DNA of 64,000 nucleotides, from contig CAVXHK010000004.1 in the NCBI GenBank assembly GCA_963761705.1, positions 310,001-374,000 of the forward strand. Direction: 5' to 3'. Below are positions 17,656-25,924 of this stretch, piece after piece. The DNA comes from CAVVKW01 sp963761705 (GTDB lineage: Bacteria > Verrucomicrobiota > Verrucomicrobiia > Chthoniobacterales > JAATET01). Both the position numbers and the translations under genes were made by a program. The notes under the pieces are model-generated. The model ran no database searches. It saw only the letters and a list, made by a program, of their open reading frames with translations, and was not told the DNA's origin. Numbering within the stretch: the stretch's first letter is position 1; every line of letters begins with the position of its first letter.

Positions 17656-18348
17656 TTGAAGATCCAAATCTTGACCCTCTTTCCGGGAATCTGCCACGGC
17701 GCCCTCGGCGAGAGCATGATGAAACGGGCGGCGGACCGGGGATTGGCGGAACTCGAAGCCGTCGATCTGCGCGAGTGGACCACCGGGCGGCACCGGGTCG
17801 CCGACGGCATGCCCTACGGCGGCGGACCGGGGATGGTCATGCGAATCGAGCCGATCTACCGGGCTCTGGCGGACCTACGGACGCCGGATTCGCGGGTGGT
17901 GCTCATGACGCCGCAGGGGCGGGTTTTCGATCAGCCGACGGCTCGAAGGGTTGCGCGAGACGTGAAGCATCTCATTCTCCTCTGCGGGCACTACGAAGGG
18001 GTGGACCAGCGAGTGGCGGACCACCTCATCGACGACGAATGGTCCATCGGCGACTACGTGCTCACAAACGGGGCGCTGGCTGCCCTCGTCGTGACGGACG
18101 CGGTCGTGCGCTTGCTGCCGGGCGTGTTGGGTGACGAAGATTCCTCGTTGCAGGATTCGTTCGGCGAAGGTGACTTGGGGATTCTGGATCACCCGCACTT
18201 TACCCGGCCGGAGGAATTCGCGGGCTGGCGGGTGCCGGACGTCCTCAAGTCCGGAAACCACGCGGCTATCGCGGCCTGGCGCCGCGAGCGGGCGCTGGCG
18301 ATCACCCGGGAGCGACGGCCGGATTTGTTGGGTGGGCAGGGCAGCTGA
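17656..18348 (+). CDS. trmD: tRNA (guanine-37-N1)-methyltransferase
   Basis: A 230-residue SPOUT methyltransferase that modifies G37 next to the anticodon and prevents frameshifting. Visible: IQILTLFPG at the N-terminus, YGGGPGMVM near 55, LLCGHYEGVDQRV near 113 (the knot), IGDYVLTNGALAALV near 133, and HFTRPEEFAGWRVPDVLKSGNH near 180. The start is TTG 17656, which gives the family N-terminus; the open frame further upstream is antisense to the PBP gene. In many bacteria trmD sits beside rpsP and rimM; here it is with rph and rpmB while rpsP lies 8 kb away. Confidence 0.95.
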   Translation: MKIQILTLFPGICHGALGESMMKRAADRGLAELEAVDLREWTTGRHRVADGMPYGGGPGMVMRIEPIYRALADLRTPDSRVVLMTPQGRVFDQPTARRVARDVKHLILLCGHYEGVDQRVADHLIDDEWSIGDYVLTNGALAALVVTDAVVRLLPGVLGDEDSSLQDSFGEGDLGILDHPHFTRPEEFAGWRVPDVLKSGNHAAIAAWRRERALAITRERRPDLLGGQGS

Positions 18349-18417
18349 CTGCCGGGGTTTCTTCTTGCTCAAAACGGCTCACCCGCAGAGGGTCCCGGCC
18401 CCGTCCCCAAACCTATT

Positions 18418-19143
18418 ATGCCTCGCCACGATTCCCGCACCTTCGATCAGCTTCGCCCTCTCAAATTTGAACCTGGCGTCGCCCCTCACGCGATGGGTTC
18501 CGTTCTCGTCTCCGCGGGGAATACCCGCGTCATCTGCGCCGCCATGGTCGAGGACAAAGTTCCGCGCTGGATGAAGGAGCAAAACGTGAGTGGCGGTTGG
18601 ATCACCGCAGAGTATTCCATGCTGCCGTATTCGACTCTCACCCGGAAGCAGCGCGACGTGAGTCGCGGCAAGCAGGACGGGCGGGGGACCGAGATCCAGC
18701 GTCTCATCGGGCGCTCGCTCCGGGCGGTCGTCGATCTGGAAGCGCTGGGTTCGCGGACGATCTGGGTCGATTGCGACGTGCTGCAGGCCGACGGCGGGAC
18801 GCGGACCGCGTCGATCACCGGAGCGGCAGTTGCCATTGCGATGGCGTGTCAGGAATTGCAGAAAGCCGGGAAGGTGAAGCGATCTCCGATCAAACAGATG
18901 GTTGCCGCGGTCAGCGTTGGCGTGGTTGGCGGCGAGGTGCTGCTCGATCTCGACTACATCGAGGACAAGGATGCCAGCGTCGACATGAACCTCGTGATGA
19001 CAGACAGATTCGAGTTCGTCGAAGTCCAGGGTTCGGGCGAAGAAGCATCTTTCACCGCCGACGAGCTTTCGCAGATGCTCGCCGTTGGGCGGGTAGGGAT
19101 CGAACAGCTTTTCGCCGCGCAACGGGCTGCGGTCGGCAATTAA
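18418..19143 (+). CDS. rph: Ribonuclease PH
   Basis: A 241-residue phosphorolytic 3' exoribonuclease that trims tRNA precursors. Conserved blocks: GSVLVSAGNTRVICAA near 24-39, GWITAEYSMLP near 60, RGTEIQRLIGRSLRAVVD near 88, IWVDCDVLQADGGTRTASITGA near 117, and DLDYIEDKDASVDMN near 180. Length and all phosphate-binding residues look normal for full-length RNase PH. It follows trmD by about 70 bases and may share its transcript. Confidence 0.97.
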   Translation: MPRHDSRTFDQLRPLKFEPGVAPHAMGSVLVSAGNTRVICAAMVEDKVPRWMKEQNVSGGWITAEYSMLPYSTLTRKQRDVSRGKQDGRGTEIQRLIGRSLRAVVDLEALGSRTIWVDCDVLQADGGTRTASITGAAVAIAMACQELQKAGKVKRSPIKQMVAAVSVGVVGGEVLLDLDYIEDKDASVDMNLVMTDRFEFVEVQGSGEEASFTADELSQMLAVGRVGIEQLFAAQRAAVGN

Positions 19144-19157
19144 GCCCAAAACCCTGC

Positions 19158-19186
19158 TTGACCACGGGGCGGGGGAAATGAATAGT
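19158..19186 (+). promoter_or_regulatory. Sigma-70-like promoter candidate for rpmB
   Basis: TTGACC (19158-19163) and AATAGT (19181-19186) are separated by 17 bases, the optimal spacing. The second box lies 32 bases before the rpmB start. Five of six and four of six positions match the -35 and -10 consensus, so the call is moderate. Confidence 0.4.
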
Positions 19187-19218
19187 CCGCGTTCCTCAAA
19201 TTTACGTTTTTAGATTTT

Positions 19219-19485
19219 ATGTCCAGACTTTGCCAAATCACCGGAGCCAAACCGACCATCGGAGGTCGCATTCACCGTCGCGGTCTCGCGAAGAAAAAGG
19301 GCGGCATCGGGATGCACGTGACCAAGGTCGTGAAGCGCGAGTTCGTCCCGAATCTGCGCAAAAAACGGGTCTGGGTGCCCGAATTGAAGAAATTCGTCAC
19401 CGTCAAGGCGACGGCGCGTGCTTTTAAAACGATCGACAAAAACGGGGCCTACAAGACGCTCAAAAAAGCGAACTTGATCAAGTAG
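19219..19485 (+). CDS. rpmB: 50S ribosomal protein L28
   Basis: An 88-residue basic ribosomal protein. It begins SRLCQITGAKPTIGG, continues with a highly basic loop (HRRGLAKKKGG), and ends with FVTVKATARAFKTIDKNGAY, all typical of L28. Its length is standard. A single Cys in the N-terminal CQITG is not the zinc-binding CxxC form, so this is the zinc-independent type. A small conserved-looking gene follows in the same direction 47 bases later. Confidence 0.96.
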   Translation: MSRLCQITGAKPTIGGRIHRRGLAKKKGGIGMHVTKVVKREFVPNLRKKRVWVPELKKFVTVKATARAFKTIDKNGAYKTLKKANLIK

Positions 19486-19532
19486 CCGTCGGCCTCCGCG
19501 GCCTCTTTCAGAGTTTCCCCCCTCAGAAGACC

Positions 19533-19736
19533 ATGGCTTTCACCGTCGACAGCAAAAAGTCCGGTAAGACTTATCACCTTCACCATCGTCGGCAGAAACT
19601 GCGCGGCGGACAGGAGGTCTCGCTGTATTACTTCGCTGGCACGGAGGGGGAGGGTTCGATGGATGCGCTCCCGGAGGGCTACGAGGTGTCCGAGAACCAG
19701 AAGACAGGATTGCCGTTATTGCGGAAAATGCGCTGA
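19533..19736 (+). CDS. Small basic protein of unknown function
   Basis: A 67-residue protein beginning AFTVDSKKSGKTYHLH, with a His/Arg-rich patch (HHRRQKLRGG), an aromatic strand (VSLYYFAG) and a C-terminal GYEVSENQKTGLPLLRKMR. The YEV-x-E-N-x-K-T-G-LP ending resembles a recurrent verrucomicrobial small protein seen next to ribosomal genes, but I cannot name a family. Position after rpmB and the basic composition are compatible with an RNA- or ribosome-associated role; that is inference. Confidence 0.6.
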   Translation: MAFTVDSKKSGKTYHLHHRRQKLRGGQEVSLYYFAGTEGEGSMDALPEGYEVSENQKTGLPLLRKMR

Positions 19737-19776
19737 GCGCCCCGCGGCGGCGCAGCCGCCCCGTTCCAACCGTTAG

Positions 19777-19798
19777 GGCGCGGAGTCCTCTCCGCGCC
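19777..19798. repeat. GC-rich hairpin in intergenic region
   Basis: GGCGCGGA and TCCGCGCC form an 8-bp stem with a 6-base loop in the 283-base gap between the small protein gene and the Xer recombinase. No T tract follows, so terminator function is uncertain. The rest of the gap (19737-20019) shows GC-rich blocks but no supportable gene. Confidence 0.4.
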
Positions 19799-20019
19799 GT
19801 CACTTCCTCCCGGATCATTCGGAGCTCAAGCGAACGGGTTTCGCGTCGGACGGTTTGGAGCTGACTGGTGGGGCGTTGACTCGACCAAGCTTCAGACTTC
19901 GGATTCGGTCCGTTTTCAGAATCCGGCCGTCGCGGGAGTAGAACGCGGCGGGCAGGGACTGGGCCGCCCTACCGCTGGATTCTTGGATGGGGCGGTGCTT
20001 CGCACGTTGGTTGCCTGAC

Positions 20020-20925
20020 TCACGCTCTTGGATGGGATTTGGCGTAGGCCTTCTTGAGCCGCTCGGTGCTGACGTGGGTGTAGATCTGCGTAGTCGACAG
20101 GCTGGCGTGACCGAGGAGTGTCTGAAGACTTCGGAGGTCCGCGCCGTTGTCGAGCAGATGGGTGGCGAAACTGTGCCGAAGTTTATGCGGACTCAGCGTG
20201 GCAGGGAGGCCGGTCTGGAGAAGGTATTTTTTCATCATTGCCCAGATGGAGCGCGCCGACAGGCGGCGGCGGGATTTATTGATGAAAAGCGGACCAGCCG
20301 TCACGCGGGCGTGCTGGCGGTAGTTGGATACAGCGGTGAGGGCGGGGCTACCAACGGGGCAGACGCGCTCTTTCGAACCCTTCCCGATCACCCGAAGTGT
20401 CTCGGAATAGGGATCAATGTCAGCGACGTTCAGGGAAGCCAGCTCCGCGAGTCGGAGTCCGCAGGAGTAGAAGAGCTCGAGGATCGCTGCGTCACGCACC
20501 GCAACCCACTCGGGCGCTTGCTTCTCGCGCGGAGCTGATTCCGGGGCGGCGAGGAGAAGATCGACTTGGGCAAGAGTCAAAAAGGATGGAAGTGTTTTCT
20601 CCGGTTTCGGCAAAACAACCTTAGTTAAAGTATTTGTGGGGAGGTTTTTGCGCTCGACCAAAAACTTGTAGAAGGTCCGAAGCGCCGCAAACGTCAATCG
20701 GACGGTGGAGCGGGCCAGGTCCCGCTTCATCAGATCGAGAAGGAACCAGCGGAAGTCGTCGGGAGTCGCCGATTGCCAAGACGTGTCGGGTCGAAAGCGG
20801 CGAAATTCAGCCAAGGCGTGCCGGTAAGCAATCAACGTCCTTGGAGAGGCATTTCGCTCGCCTTCCAGAAAGACGAAGAAGGCATCGACCAAGGGGTCGC
20901 GCTTCTTTCGGGGATCGGAAGGCAT
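20020..20925 (-). CDS. xerC: Tyrosine recombinase XerC/XerD-like
   Basis: A 301-residue site-specific recombinase, probably for chromosome dimer resolution at dif. The N-terminal SAM-like core-binding domain (FLEGERNASPRTLIAYRHAL) covers the first 110 residues. The catalytic domain carries Arg in YSCGLRLAEL, the HKLRHSFATH box with His and Arg, LGHASLSTTQIYTH with the third His and the Tyr nucleophile in IYTHV. Length and motif spacing match XerC/D and not phage integrases. Whether it is XerC or XerD cannot be settled without the second paralog. Confidence 0.88.
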   Translation of the reverse strand: MPSDPRKKRDPLVDAFFVFLEGERNASPRTLIAYRHALAEFRRFRPDTSWQSATPDDFRWFLLDLMKRDLARSTVRLTFAALRTFYKFLVERKNLPTNTLTKVVLPKPEKTLPSFLTLAQVDLLLAAPESAPREKQAPEWVAVRDAAILELFYSCGLRLAELASLNVADIDPYSETLRVIGKGSKERVCPVGSPALTAVSNYRQHARVTAGPLFINKSRRRLSARSIWAMMKKYLLQTGLPATLSPHKLRHSFATHLLDNGADLRSLQTLLGHASLSTTQIYTHVSTERLKKAYAKSHPRA

Positions 20926-20961
20926 CGGATGAAGCGCGGCAAGCGCCTAGCGCGAGGGCGA

Positions 20962-22485
20962 TTATTCGAGCCGATCCATCGGGTTTGGGAAGGGCGGCTG
21001 CGGCGAGTCGGTCACTTGACCCCTCTTTGCCGTCCCGCGAGACAGGCTCAGGACCGCCGAGCGCGTCTCGATCCCGTCGGGTGATCGGGCGACGATCGGA
21101 ATCTCGTAAGAATCGTTCGGGAAGAGAAAGTGGTAGCGGAACGTGCCTTCTGGCGTCAGCAGGATCTCTTCGCCGTCGATGGTGACGGTGGCGTTCGGGT
21201 CGGTGCCTCCGTAGAAGATAACCTCGGCGTTCACGTTCAGGTGAAAATCGCGGCCCGACGCAGGTGAGCTGAACGATGACAGGTTACCAGAACCGCCTGC
21301 GCCCCAACTTGACGTCTCGGAACTGCCCCAACTCGAATCGATGTCTTGCGACCAGCTCGACTCGCCAGCAGGCCCCCAGCTTGAGGTCGCAGCTTCCGCC
21401 CAGCTCGATTGCACCCCTTCGAGCCAGCTACTGAGCGCGTTTGGGAAACCGCTCGACTCCCCGCCGGAAAGCCAGCTGGAGATGCCTTCCAGTGACCAGC
21501 TCGATGGGCCGCTGAGACTGGACCATTCCGAACCGGACGAAACGTTCTCGAAGCTGCTGTCGCCGCCCAAGGCCTGCGACCAGCTGACGACAGCCGCTTG
21601 CAGCCAGCTGGAAACTTCTTCCGGCGACCAGGAGGAGAGTGCAGCCAGCATCTCGCTCGCGAAGGTGCCGGACGCCATTCCGCCTGATGAAGTCGCGCCG
21701 GTCGCGAAGCTGGTCGACGAAAGAAACTCCGACGAGCCGCCGAGAAACGACGAGCTGCCCTCGGAAGTCAGTCGCTCGGTCAGGTGGGTTCGCACGCGGG
21801 AATGGAGTTCCTCGGAGCTGATCGCCCCACTCGAGAGCTCGGCGAGGAGCTCGGGGCCAGCCAAGGCGGCCAGGAGAGCGAGGGGATCGATCTCAGCGAG
21901 CGTCTCGTTGTTCGGCAGTCCGAAAGCTGAGAAATCCCCGTCGCGCTGCATGCGGGCGACGGTTTCCACGGGGTTTTCACCGCTTTGGACGGAGGTCTTT
22001 AGATTGTCGACGAGCCGCTGAAAACTGAGGTGGAACGGGACGGTGGCGAAGGCGAAATCCTCGGATTGTGACATCCCCTCGGAGGGGGTCTTGACGGTCA
22101 CCGAGCGCGCGATGCTCTTCCACTGGTCGCCCCGGTAAAACCCGATTTCGACCGAATACTCGGCCGAGGCGTGGCTGACGGGGATGTACCAATTGCGCGT
22201 TTCAAAAGGGACCTCGATCTCACCTTCGATCTCGCCGGGGGAGCGGAAATACCGCAGCGAGGCCGGTCCACCTGGATGGTGCGCGATGTCGATGTCCCAG
22301 TAGCAGAAGAGCCAATGGGGCTCCTGGGCGATGAGGAAGATCGTGTCTTCGTCGTAGCGACGGGGGAGTTCTCCGAGATTCTCGAAATCGTCGGTGCCGA
22401 GATTTGCCGTCGAAGCCGGAACGGTGGCGGGGCAGATATCAGCTCCCGGTGAGTTCCCGGCGGTTTCTTCGGATTTTCTCGGCAT
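20962..22485 (-). CDS. DUF4912 protein with a long Ser-Ser-Trp repeat region
   Basis: A 507-residue protein in four parts. Residues about 35-140 form a DUF4912 domain (LPRRYDEDTIFLIAQEPHWLFCYWDI, then RNWYIPV and YSVEIGFY). About 150-245 is helical. About 250-415 is low complexity, rich in Ser, Gly and Trp, with ten SSW triplets, several spaced 7-15 residues apart (EGISSWLSGG, ALSSWLEGV, VQSSWAEA, ESSWSQD, DSSWGSS). About 420-485 is a beta-rich end (AEVIFYGGTDPNATVTIDG, EGTFRYHF). No signal peptide is seen. The repeat may mediate self-association; function is unknown. Divergent from htrA with 157 bases between starts. Confidence 0.72.
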   Translation of the reverse strand: MPRKSEETAGNSPGADICPATVPASTANLGTDDFENLGELPRRYDEDTIFLIAQEPHWLFCYWDIDIAHHPGGPASLRYFRSPGEIEGEIEVPFETRNWYIPVSHASAEYSVEIGFYRGDQWKSIARSVTVKTPSEGMSQSEDFAFATVPFHLSFQRLVDNLKTSVQSGENPVETVARMQRDGDFSAFGLPNNETLAEIDPLALLAALAGPELLAELSSGAISSEELHSRVRTHLTERLTSEGSSSFLGGSSEFLSSTSFATGATSSGGMASGTFASEMLAALSSWSPEEVSSWLQAAVVSWSQALGGDSSFENVSSGSEWSSLSGPSSWSLEGISSWLSGGESSGFPNALSSWLEGVQSSWAEAATSSWGPAGESSWSQDIDSSWGSSETSSWGAGGSGNLSSFSSPASGRDFHLNVNAEVIFYGGTDPNATVTIDGEEILLTPEGTFRYHFLFPNDSYEIPIVARSPDGIETRSAVLSLSRGTAKRGQVTDSPQPPFPNPMDRLE

Positions 22486-22642
22486 GTTTTCGTCGGGTTA
22501 CGGTTTGGACGGGGAACGGTTAAGTTTTCGGCCCGACAAAATGCATCCCGAGCGTGACACGACAATGCAAAACTCATGCCAGATGCGGAATTTTTGGGCG
22601 GCCCGCTTGAATTGCGGGAATCACCATCTACCTTTTGCAGCT

Positions 22643-24136
22643 ATGAAACGGATTTCACGGGTTCTTTCGGTCACCTCGGTTGCAGTCTTCGGCTTCGTTC
22701 CGGTCCTCGGCTGGGCGCAGGCTCCGGCGCCCGCCACAAACGCGACGGTGGCCGCGCCCACCTCTCCGGCTTCGGTGAATCTCGCGAAGGGTCTCAGTAG
22801 GGCCTTCGCCGACGTCTACGAGAAAGTTTCGCCTGGCGTCGTCGTCATCGAAGTCGAGCGCCGCCAAGATCCAGCCGCCTCGAACCAAGCGTCGGCGCTG
22901 CAATTTTTCTTCCAGAATCAGGGCTCCGCGGATCGATTGCCCCAGAATTTCCCGCCGCAGACGAATCAGGGTTCGGGCTTCATCATCACGAAGGATGGCT
23001 ACGTTCTCACGAATAACCACGTGCTGGCGGAGGGCGGCGACAACGAGATCACCGTGACTTTGCACGACGGGCGCAGCTTTCCGGCGCAAATGGTCGGCAT
23101 GGACCCGGCTTCGGATCTGGCGGTCCTCAAGATCGAAGCGCCCGATCTCCAGCCGGTCGAATTGGCGGACAGTGACAAAGTGCGGGTGGGAGAATTTGCG
23201 TTCGCACTCGGAGCTCCCTATGACCTGCGGTATTCGTTCACCTTCGGCATCATCGGAGCGGTTGGGCGCACGGGACTCACGGGGGGACCGGATTACGAGG
23301 AATACATCCAGACTGATGCCTCGATCAATCCGGGCAACAGCGGCGGACCACTGGTCGACATCGACGGTCGCGTCGTCGGCGTCAACACGTTGATCAACGG
23401 GATCAATCGCGGCCTCGGCTTCGCGATTCCGAGCAATCTCGCCAAACAAGTTTCGTCCCAACTGATCGCGAACGGGCGCTTCATTCGCCCGTGGCTGGGC
23501 ATTGCCATCGAGACGCTCGATCCGGAACAAATCGACGCCAAGGTGGCTCCTGGGTTGGAAGGTGGGGTCGTCGTCGTGCGGCTGGACCCGATGGGACCTT
23601 CGGCGCGCTCCGACCTGCGCTCGGCGGACGTGATCGTTGCGGTTAACGGAACGTTGGTCGAGTCGGCGTCGGACCTGCAGCGTGAGATTCTCAAGCGCGA
23701 GGTGGGTGACAGCGTCGATCTCGATGTCTGGCGGTCGGGCAAGACTTTGAAAATCTCCGTTCGCACGGCGGAACGAACCGATGGATTCATGCGGGCGTCG
23801 AATCTGTCTCGCCCCTACGACCAAGGCGCCACGCCGGCGATTCCTTGGACAGACCAGGCTAACGCGGGCTTGGAGGTCCGAACTCTGACCCCCGACTTGG
23901 CGATCGCGATGAAGGTGCAGCCCGAGCAGGGTGTGCTCGTCACCGACGTTGCGGCAGGTAGTCCGGCGGACATTGCCCGGATCGAGACCGGAGACGTGAT
24001 CACCTCGGTTGGGACGGATGCTGTGCGCAACGAGGACGAGCTGAAGGCCGCCATCGAGGCGAACCGCGGTGGGCGCGGGGTTTCGCTCAAGATCAATCGC
24101 GGGTCCGCGAAGACCTACGCGATCTTGAAGCCGTAG
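22643..24136 (+). CDS. Periplasmic HtrA/DegP-family serine protease
   Basis: A 497-residue secreted protease and chaperone of envelope protein quality control. A signal peptide (RVLSVTSVAVFGFVPVLGWAQA) precedes a trypsin-like domain with the full triad: His in TNNHVLA, Asp in DPASDLAVLKI, and Ser in NPGNSGGPLVD. The LA loop carries QFFFQNQG. Two PDZ domains follow, starting near 290 (IRPWLGIAIETLD) and near 405 (GLEVRTLTPDLA). The frame is open back to 22394 but ATG 22643 gives the correct signal peptide. DegP, DegQ and MucD-type relatives cannot be separated by eye. Confidence 0.93.
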   Translation: MKRISRVLSVTSVAVFGFVPVLGWAQAPAPATNATVAAPTSPASVNLAKGLSRAFADVYEKVSPGVVVIEVERRQDPAASNQASALQFFFQNQGSADRLPQNFPPQTNQGSGFIITKDGYVLTNNHVLAEGGDNEITVTLHDGRSFPAQMVGMDPASDLAVLKIEAPDLQPVELADSDKVRVGEFAFALGAPYDLRYSFTFGIIGAVGRTGLTGGPDYEEYIQTDASINPGNSGGPLVDIDGRVVGVNTLINGINRGLGFAIPSNLAKQVSSQLIANGRFIRPWLGIAIETLDPEQIDAKVAPGLEGGVVVVRLDPMGPSARSDLRSADVIVAVNGTLVESASDLQREILKREVGDSVDLDVWRSGKTLKISVRTAERTDGFMRASNLSRPYDQGATPAIPWTDQANAGLEVRTLTPDLAIAMKVQPEQGVLVTDVAAGSPADIARIETGDVITSVGTDAVRNEDELKAAIEANRGGRGVSLKINRGSAKTYAILKP

Positions 24137-24262
24137 GCGCAGAGCGCCCGTCCAAGCTGCTGGGGTAGCCGGGCCGTGGATGGAGAGGCGGGCTCGCTCG
24201 GATTTCGGTCACTCCAAGAGGCTCGTCAACTCGCTGGGCGATCGGTTAGAGTCGCGTCCGTT

Positions 24263-24889
24263 GTGAATCGCTTGTTGGTCGAAATAGGTCGGAGTCAGCG
24301 AGTTGTGATCGTGCATGAACTGAAGCGCTCACAGGGGCTGCCGGTCAAGGAACTCGCGAAGCGGCTCAAGATGAGCTACATGGGAATCAAGCAGCATTGC
24401 CTCGATCTCGAGCGGGATGGTTACCTCGACACGTGGCGGAATCCTCGGCCCGTGGGGCGACCGGAGATGCTCTATCGGCTCACGCGGAAGGCGGACGAAC
24501 TTTTTCCGACGGAGTCCAACGCGCTCTCGATGCAGTTGCTCGAGACGGCGAAGCAGCTGTTTGGACCGACCGCTCCGGCGAAGATGCTGTTTCTGTATTT
24601 TCGGCGTAAGACGGAGGATTACTTGGTGAAGGTGAAGGGGGAAGATCGCGAGGCACGGGCCAAGTGGTTTGCGCGGATGCGCGAGCGCGAGGGCTGCATG
24701 GCGACGCTGGAGACGGAGCCGAGTCTGGCGATCGTCGAGCGGCACAGCCCGATTGCGGACCTGCTCACGGCTTACCCAGAGACCGCGAAATTGGAGCAGG
24801 ATCTCGTGGCGAAGGTCGTCGGCGGGCCCGTGCGGCGGGAGACGCAGAGTGCGAGCGGCCTGTATGAATGCCGATTCGTGATCGGCTGA
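24263..24889 (+). CDS. SufR-like winged-helix transcriptional regulator
   Basis: About 208 residues. A DeoR/ArsR-type winged helix lies at the start: LKRSQGLPVKELAKRLKMSYMGIKQH, then LERDGYLDTWRNPRPVGRPEMLYRLT. The C-terminal part follows SufR layout, with RHSPIADLLTAYPE and ending GLYECRFVIG. SufR proteins bind an iron-sulfur cluster through several cysteines in this region; here only the last (YEC) remains, as HNCPI has become HSPI. It may thus sense something else or nothing. The start is unclear: GTG 24263 chosen, GTG 24176 would add 29 unlikely residues. No suf genes are nearby. Confidence 0.68.
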   Translation: MNRLLVEIGRSQRVVIVHELKRSQGLPVKELAKRLKMSYMGIKQHCLDLERDGYLDTWRNPRPVGRPEMLYRLTRKADELFPTESNALSMQLLETAKQLFGPTAPAKMLFLYFRRKTEDYLVKVKGEDREARAKWFARMREREGCMATLETEPSLAIVERHSPIADLLTAYPETAKLEQDLVAKVVGGPVRRETQSASGLYECRFVIG

Positions 24890-25027
24890 TCGGGGGGTGC
24901 GGAAAAGCGGGCGCTCGTTGCGAGGGCGGGCGGCTTGAGATGGTACCGGCGCCCCGGGAGTGAGAAGGCCCCGTCGGCTGGCGAAGACGACGCTTTGCGC
25001 CTTGCCGCTTGTTGAGCTGAACTTCGA

Positions 25028-25216
25028 CTACTCCTTGAAGTAGGTGGGGGGAGCCTCGCTGGACGGCTCGGGGGACTCGCCTTCGGCGGTCTCCGCTTCG
25101 TGCTTTTCGCCGTAGCCCTTGACGGTGTCTTCGGCTTTTTGCATCTCGCAGGCCGGGGTGGCGATGAAGATGGTCGCAAGCGCGGCGGTCGTGAGGAGGA
25201 TGCGGGCAATTTTCAT
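25028..25216 (-). CDS. Small lipoprotein-like exported protein
   Basis: A 62-residue protein: KIARILLTTAALATIFIA, a signal peptide followed by TPAC, a near-lipobox, then a short acidic region (EKHEAETAEGESPEPSSEAPP). A mature peptide of about 40 residues would be lipid-anchored and largely disordered. Its ATG overlaps the khpA stop (ATGA). Function unknown. Confidence 0.6.
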   Translation of the reverse strand: MKIARILLTTAALATIFIATPACEMQKAEDTVKGYGEKHEAETAEGESPEPSSEAPPTYFKE

Positions 25217-25443
25217 TCGGTGATTTCTAGTCCGACCTGAAGGTCTTTTTTCTGCCCGGAGGCGCGGAGGAGAGTGCGAAGGGCCTGGATCGTGTGGCCG
25301 CCCTTTCCGACGACCGTGGCGATATCGGACTGCCGCATGGCCAAGTGGTAGGTGACTTTGCCGGGCAGCTCGTCTTTCGTGATCACGACGTCGGCCGGGT
25401 ATTCGACGAGTTGGGCGAGTACGTATTTGAGGAACTCTTCCAT
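25213..25443 (-). CDS. khpA: KH-domain RNA-binding protein KhpA
   Basis: A 76-residue single KH domain protein. The GxxG loop is GKGG in VVGKGGHTIQALRTLL near residues 44-59, and the N-terminal EFLKYVLAQLVEYP is typical. KhpA binds RNA with KhpB and affects cell division in Firmicutes. It lies after rpsP and ffh, its conventional neighbourhood, which supports the assignment. Confidence 0.9.
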   Translation of the reverse strand: MEEFLKYVLAQLVEYPADVVITKDELPGKVTYHLAMRQSDIATVVGKGGHTIQALRTLLRASGQKKDLQVGLEITE

Positions 25444-25533
25444 GGTCGCGGGGCTTGCGAAGACGTGGGGCGCTTAATCCTGAGAGATCAAAGAATGCCC
25501 GGCTGAATCGTGATTTGAAGTGAAGGGCTGTCT

Positions 25534-25575
25534 CCCATTGGTCAGCTTTTCGCTCCGTTCAAGATGACCAGTGGG
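25534..25575. repeat. Inverted REP-like repeat between rpsP and khpA
   Basis: CCATTGGTCA (25535-25544) and TGACCAGTGG (25565-25574) pair at 9 of 10 positions around a 20-base centre containing TCGCTCCGTTCAAGA. The segment TCAAGATGAC also occurs in the repeat near 48382, linking the elements. It may act as a hairpin after rpsP. Confidence 0.45.
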
Positions 25576-25617
25576 GCGCGCGAGCTTCGTTGAGCGAACC
25601 CCTCCTGCACGGCCTCT

Positions 25618-25878
25618 TTAGGCCGCGACTTCTGCTTCGCTCTGTTTGCGGGCCTTGTTGATGATGTTGGCAACGGTCTGGGATGGGCGTGCTCCGACGC
25701 TGGTCCAGTAGTCGGCGCGGTCGACGGCGATTTTGTAGTTTTCGCCCTCTTTCTTCGGATCGTAAGTGCCGATGATCTCGATGAAACGTCCGTCACGGGG
25801 CTTGCGCTGGTCGGCGACGACGATCTGGTAAAAGGGGTGATTGCGGGCGCCTTCGCGCTTGAGTCGGATGACTACCAT
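25618..25878 (-). CDS. rpsP: 30S ribosomal protein S16
   Basis: An 86-residue protein matching S16: VVIRLKREGARNHPFYQIVVADQRKPRDGR at the start, IEIIGTYDP near 38, and DYWTSVGARPSQTV near 57. Length is normal. It lies 46 bases downstream of ffh in the classical ffh-rpsP order and upstream of khpA; rimM, trmD and rplS that often follow are absent here. Confidence 0.97.
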   Translation of the reverse strand: MVVIRLKREGARNHPFYQIVVADQRKPRDGRFIEIIGTYDPKKEGENYKIAVDRADYWTSVGARPSQTVANIINKARKQSEAEVAA

Positions 25879-25924
25879 TTTTCTGAGTTCCTGGGTTTGT
25901 AGGTTTTTGAGTTCCTGAGTTTTT

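Noticed and set aside
21341..22021. Plus-strand ORF opposite the SSW repeat region
   Set aside because: It is the antisense reading of a repetitive region, with composition set by the repeat; no promoter or ribosome-binding site is visible.
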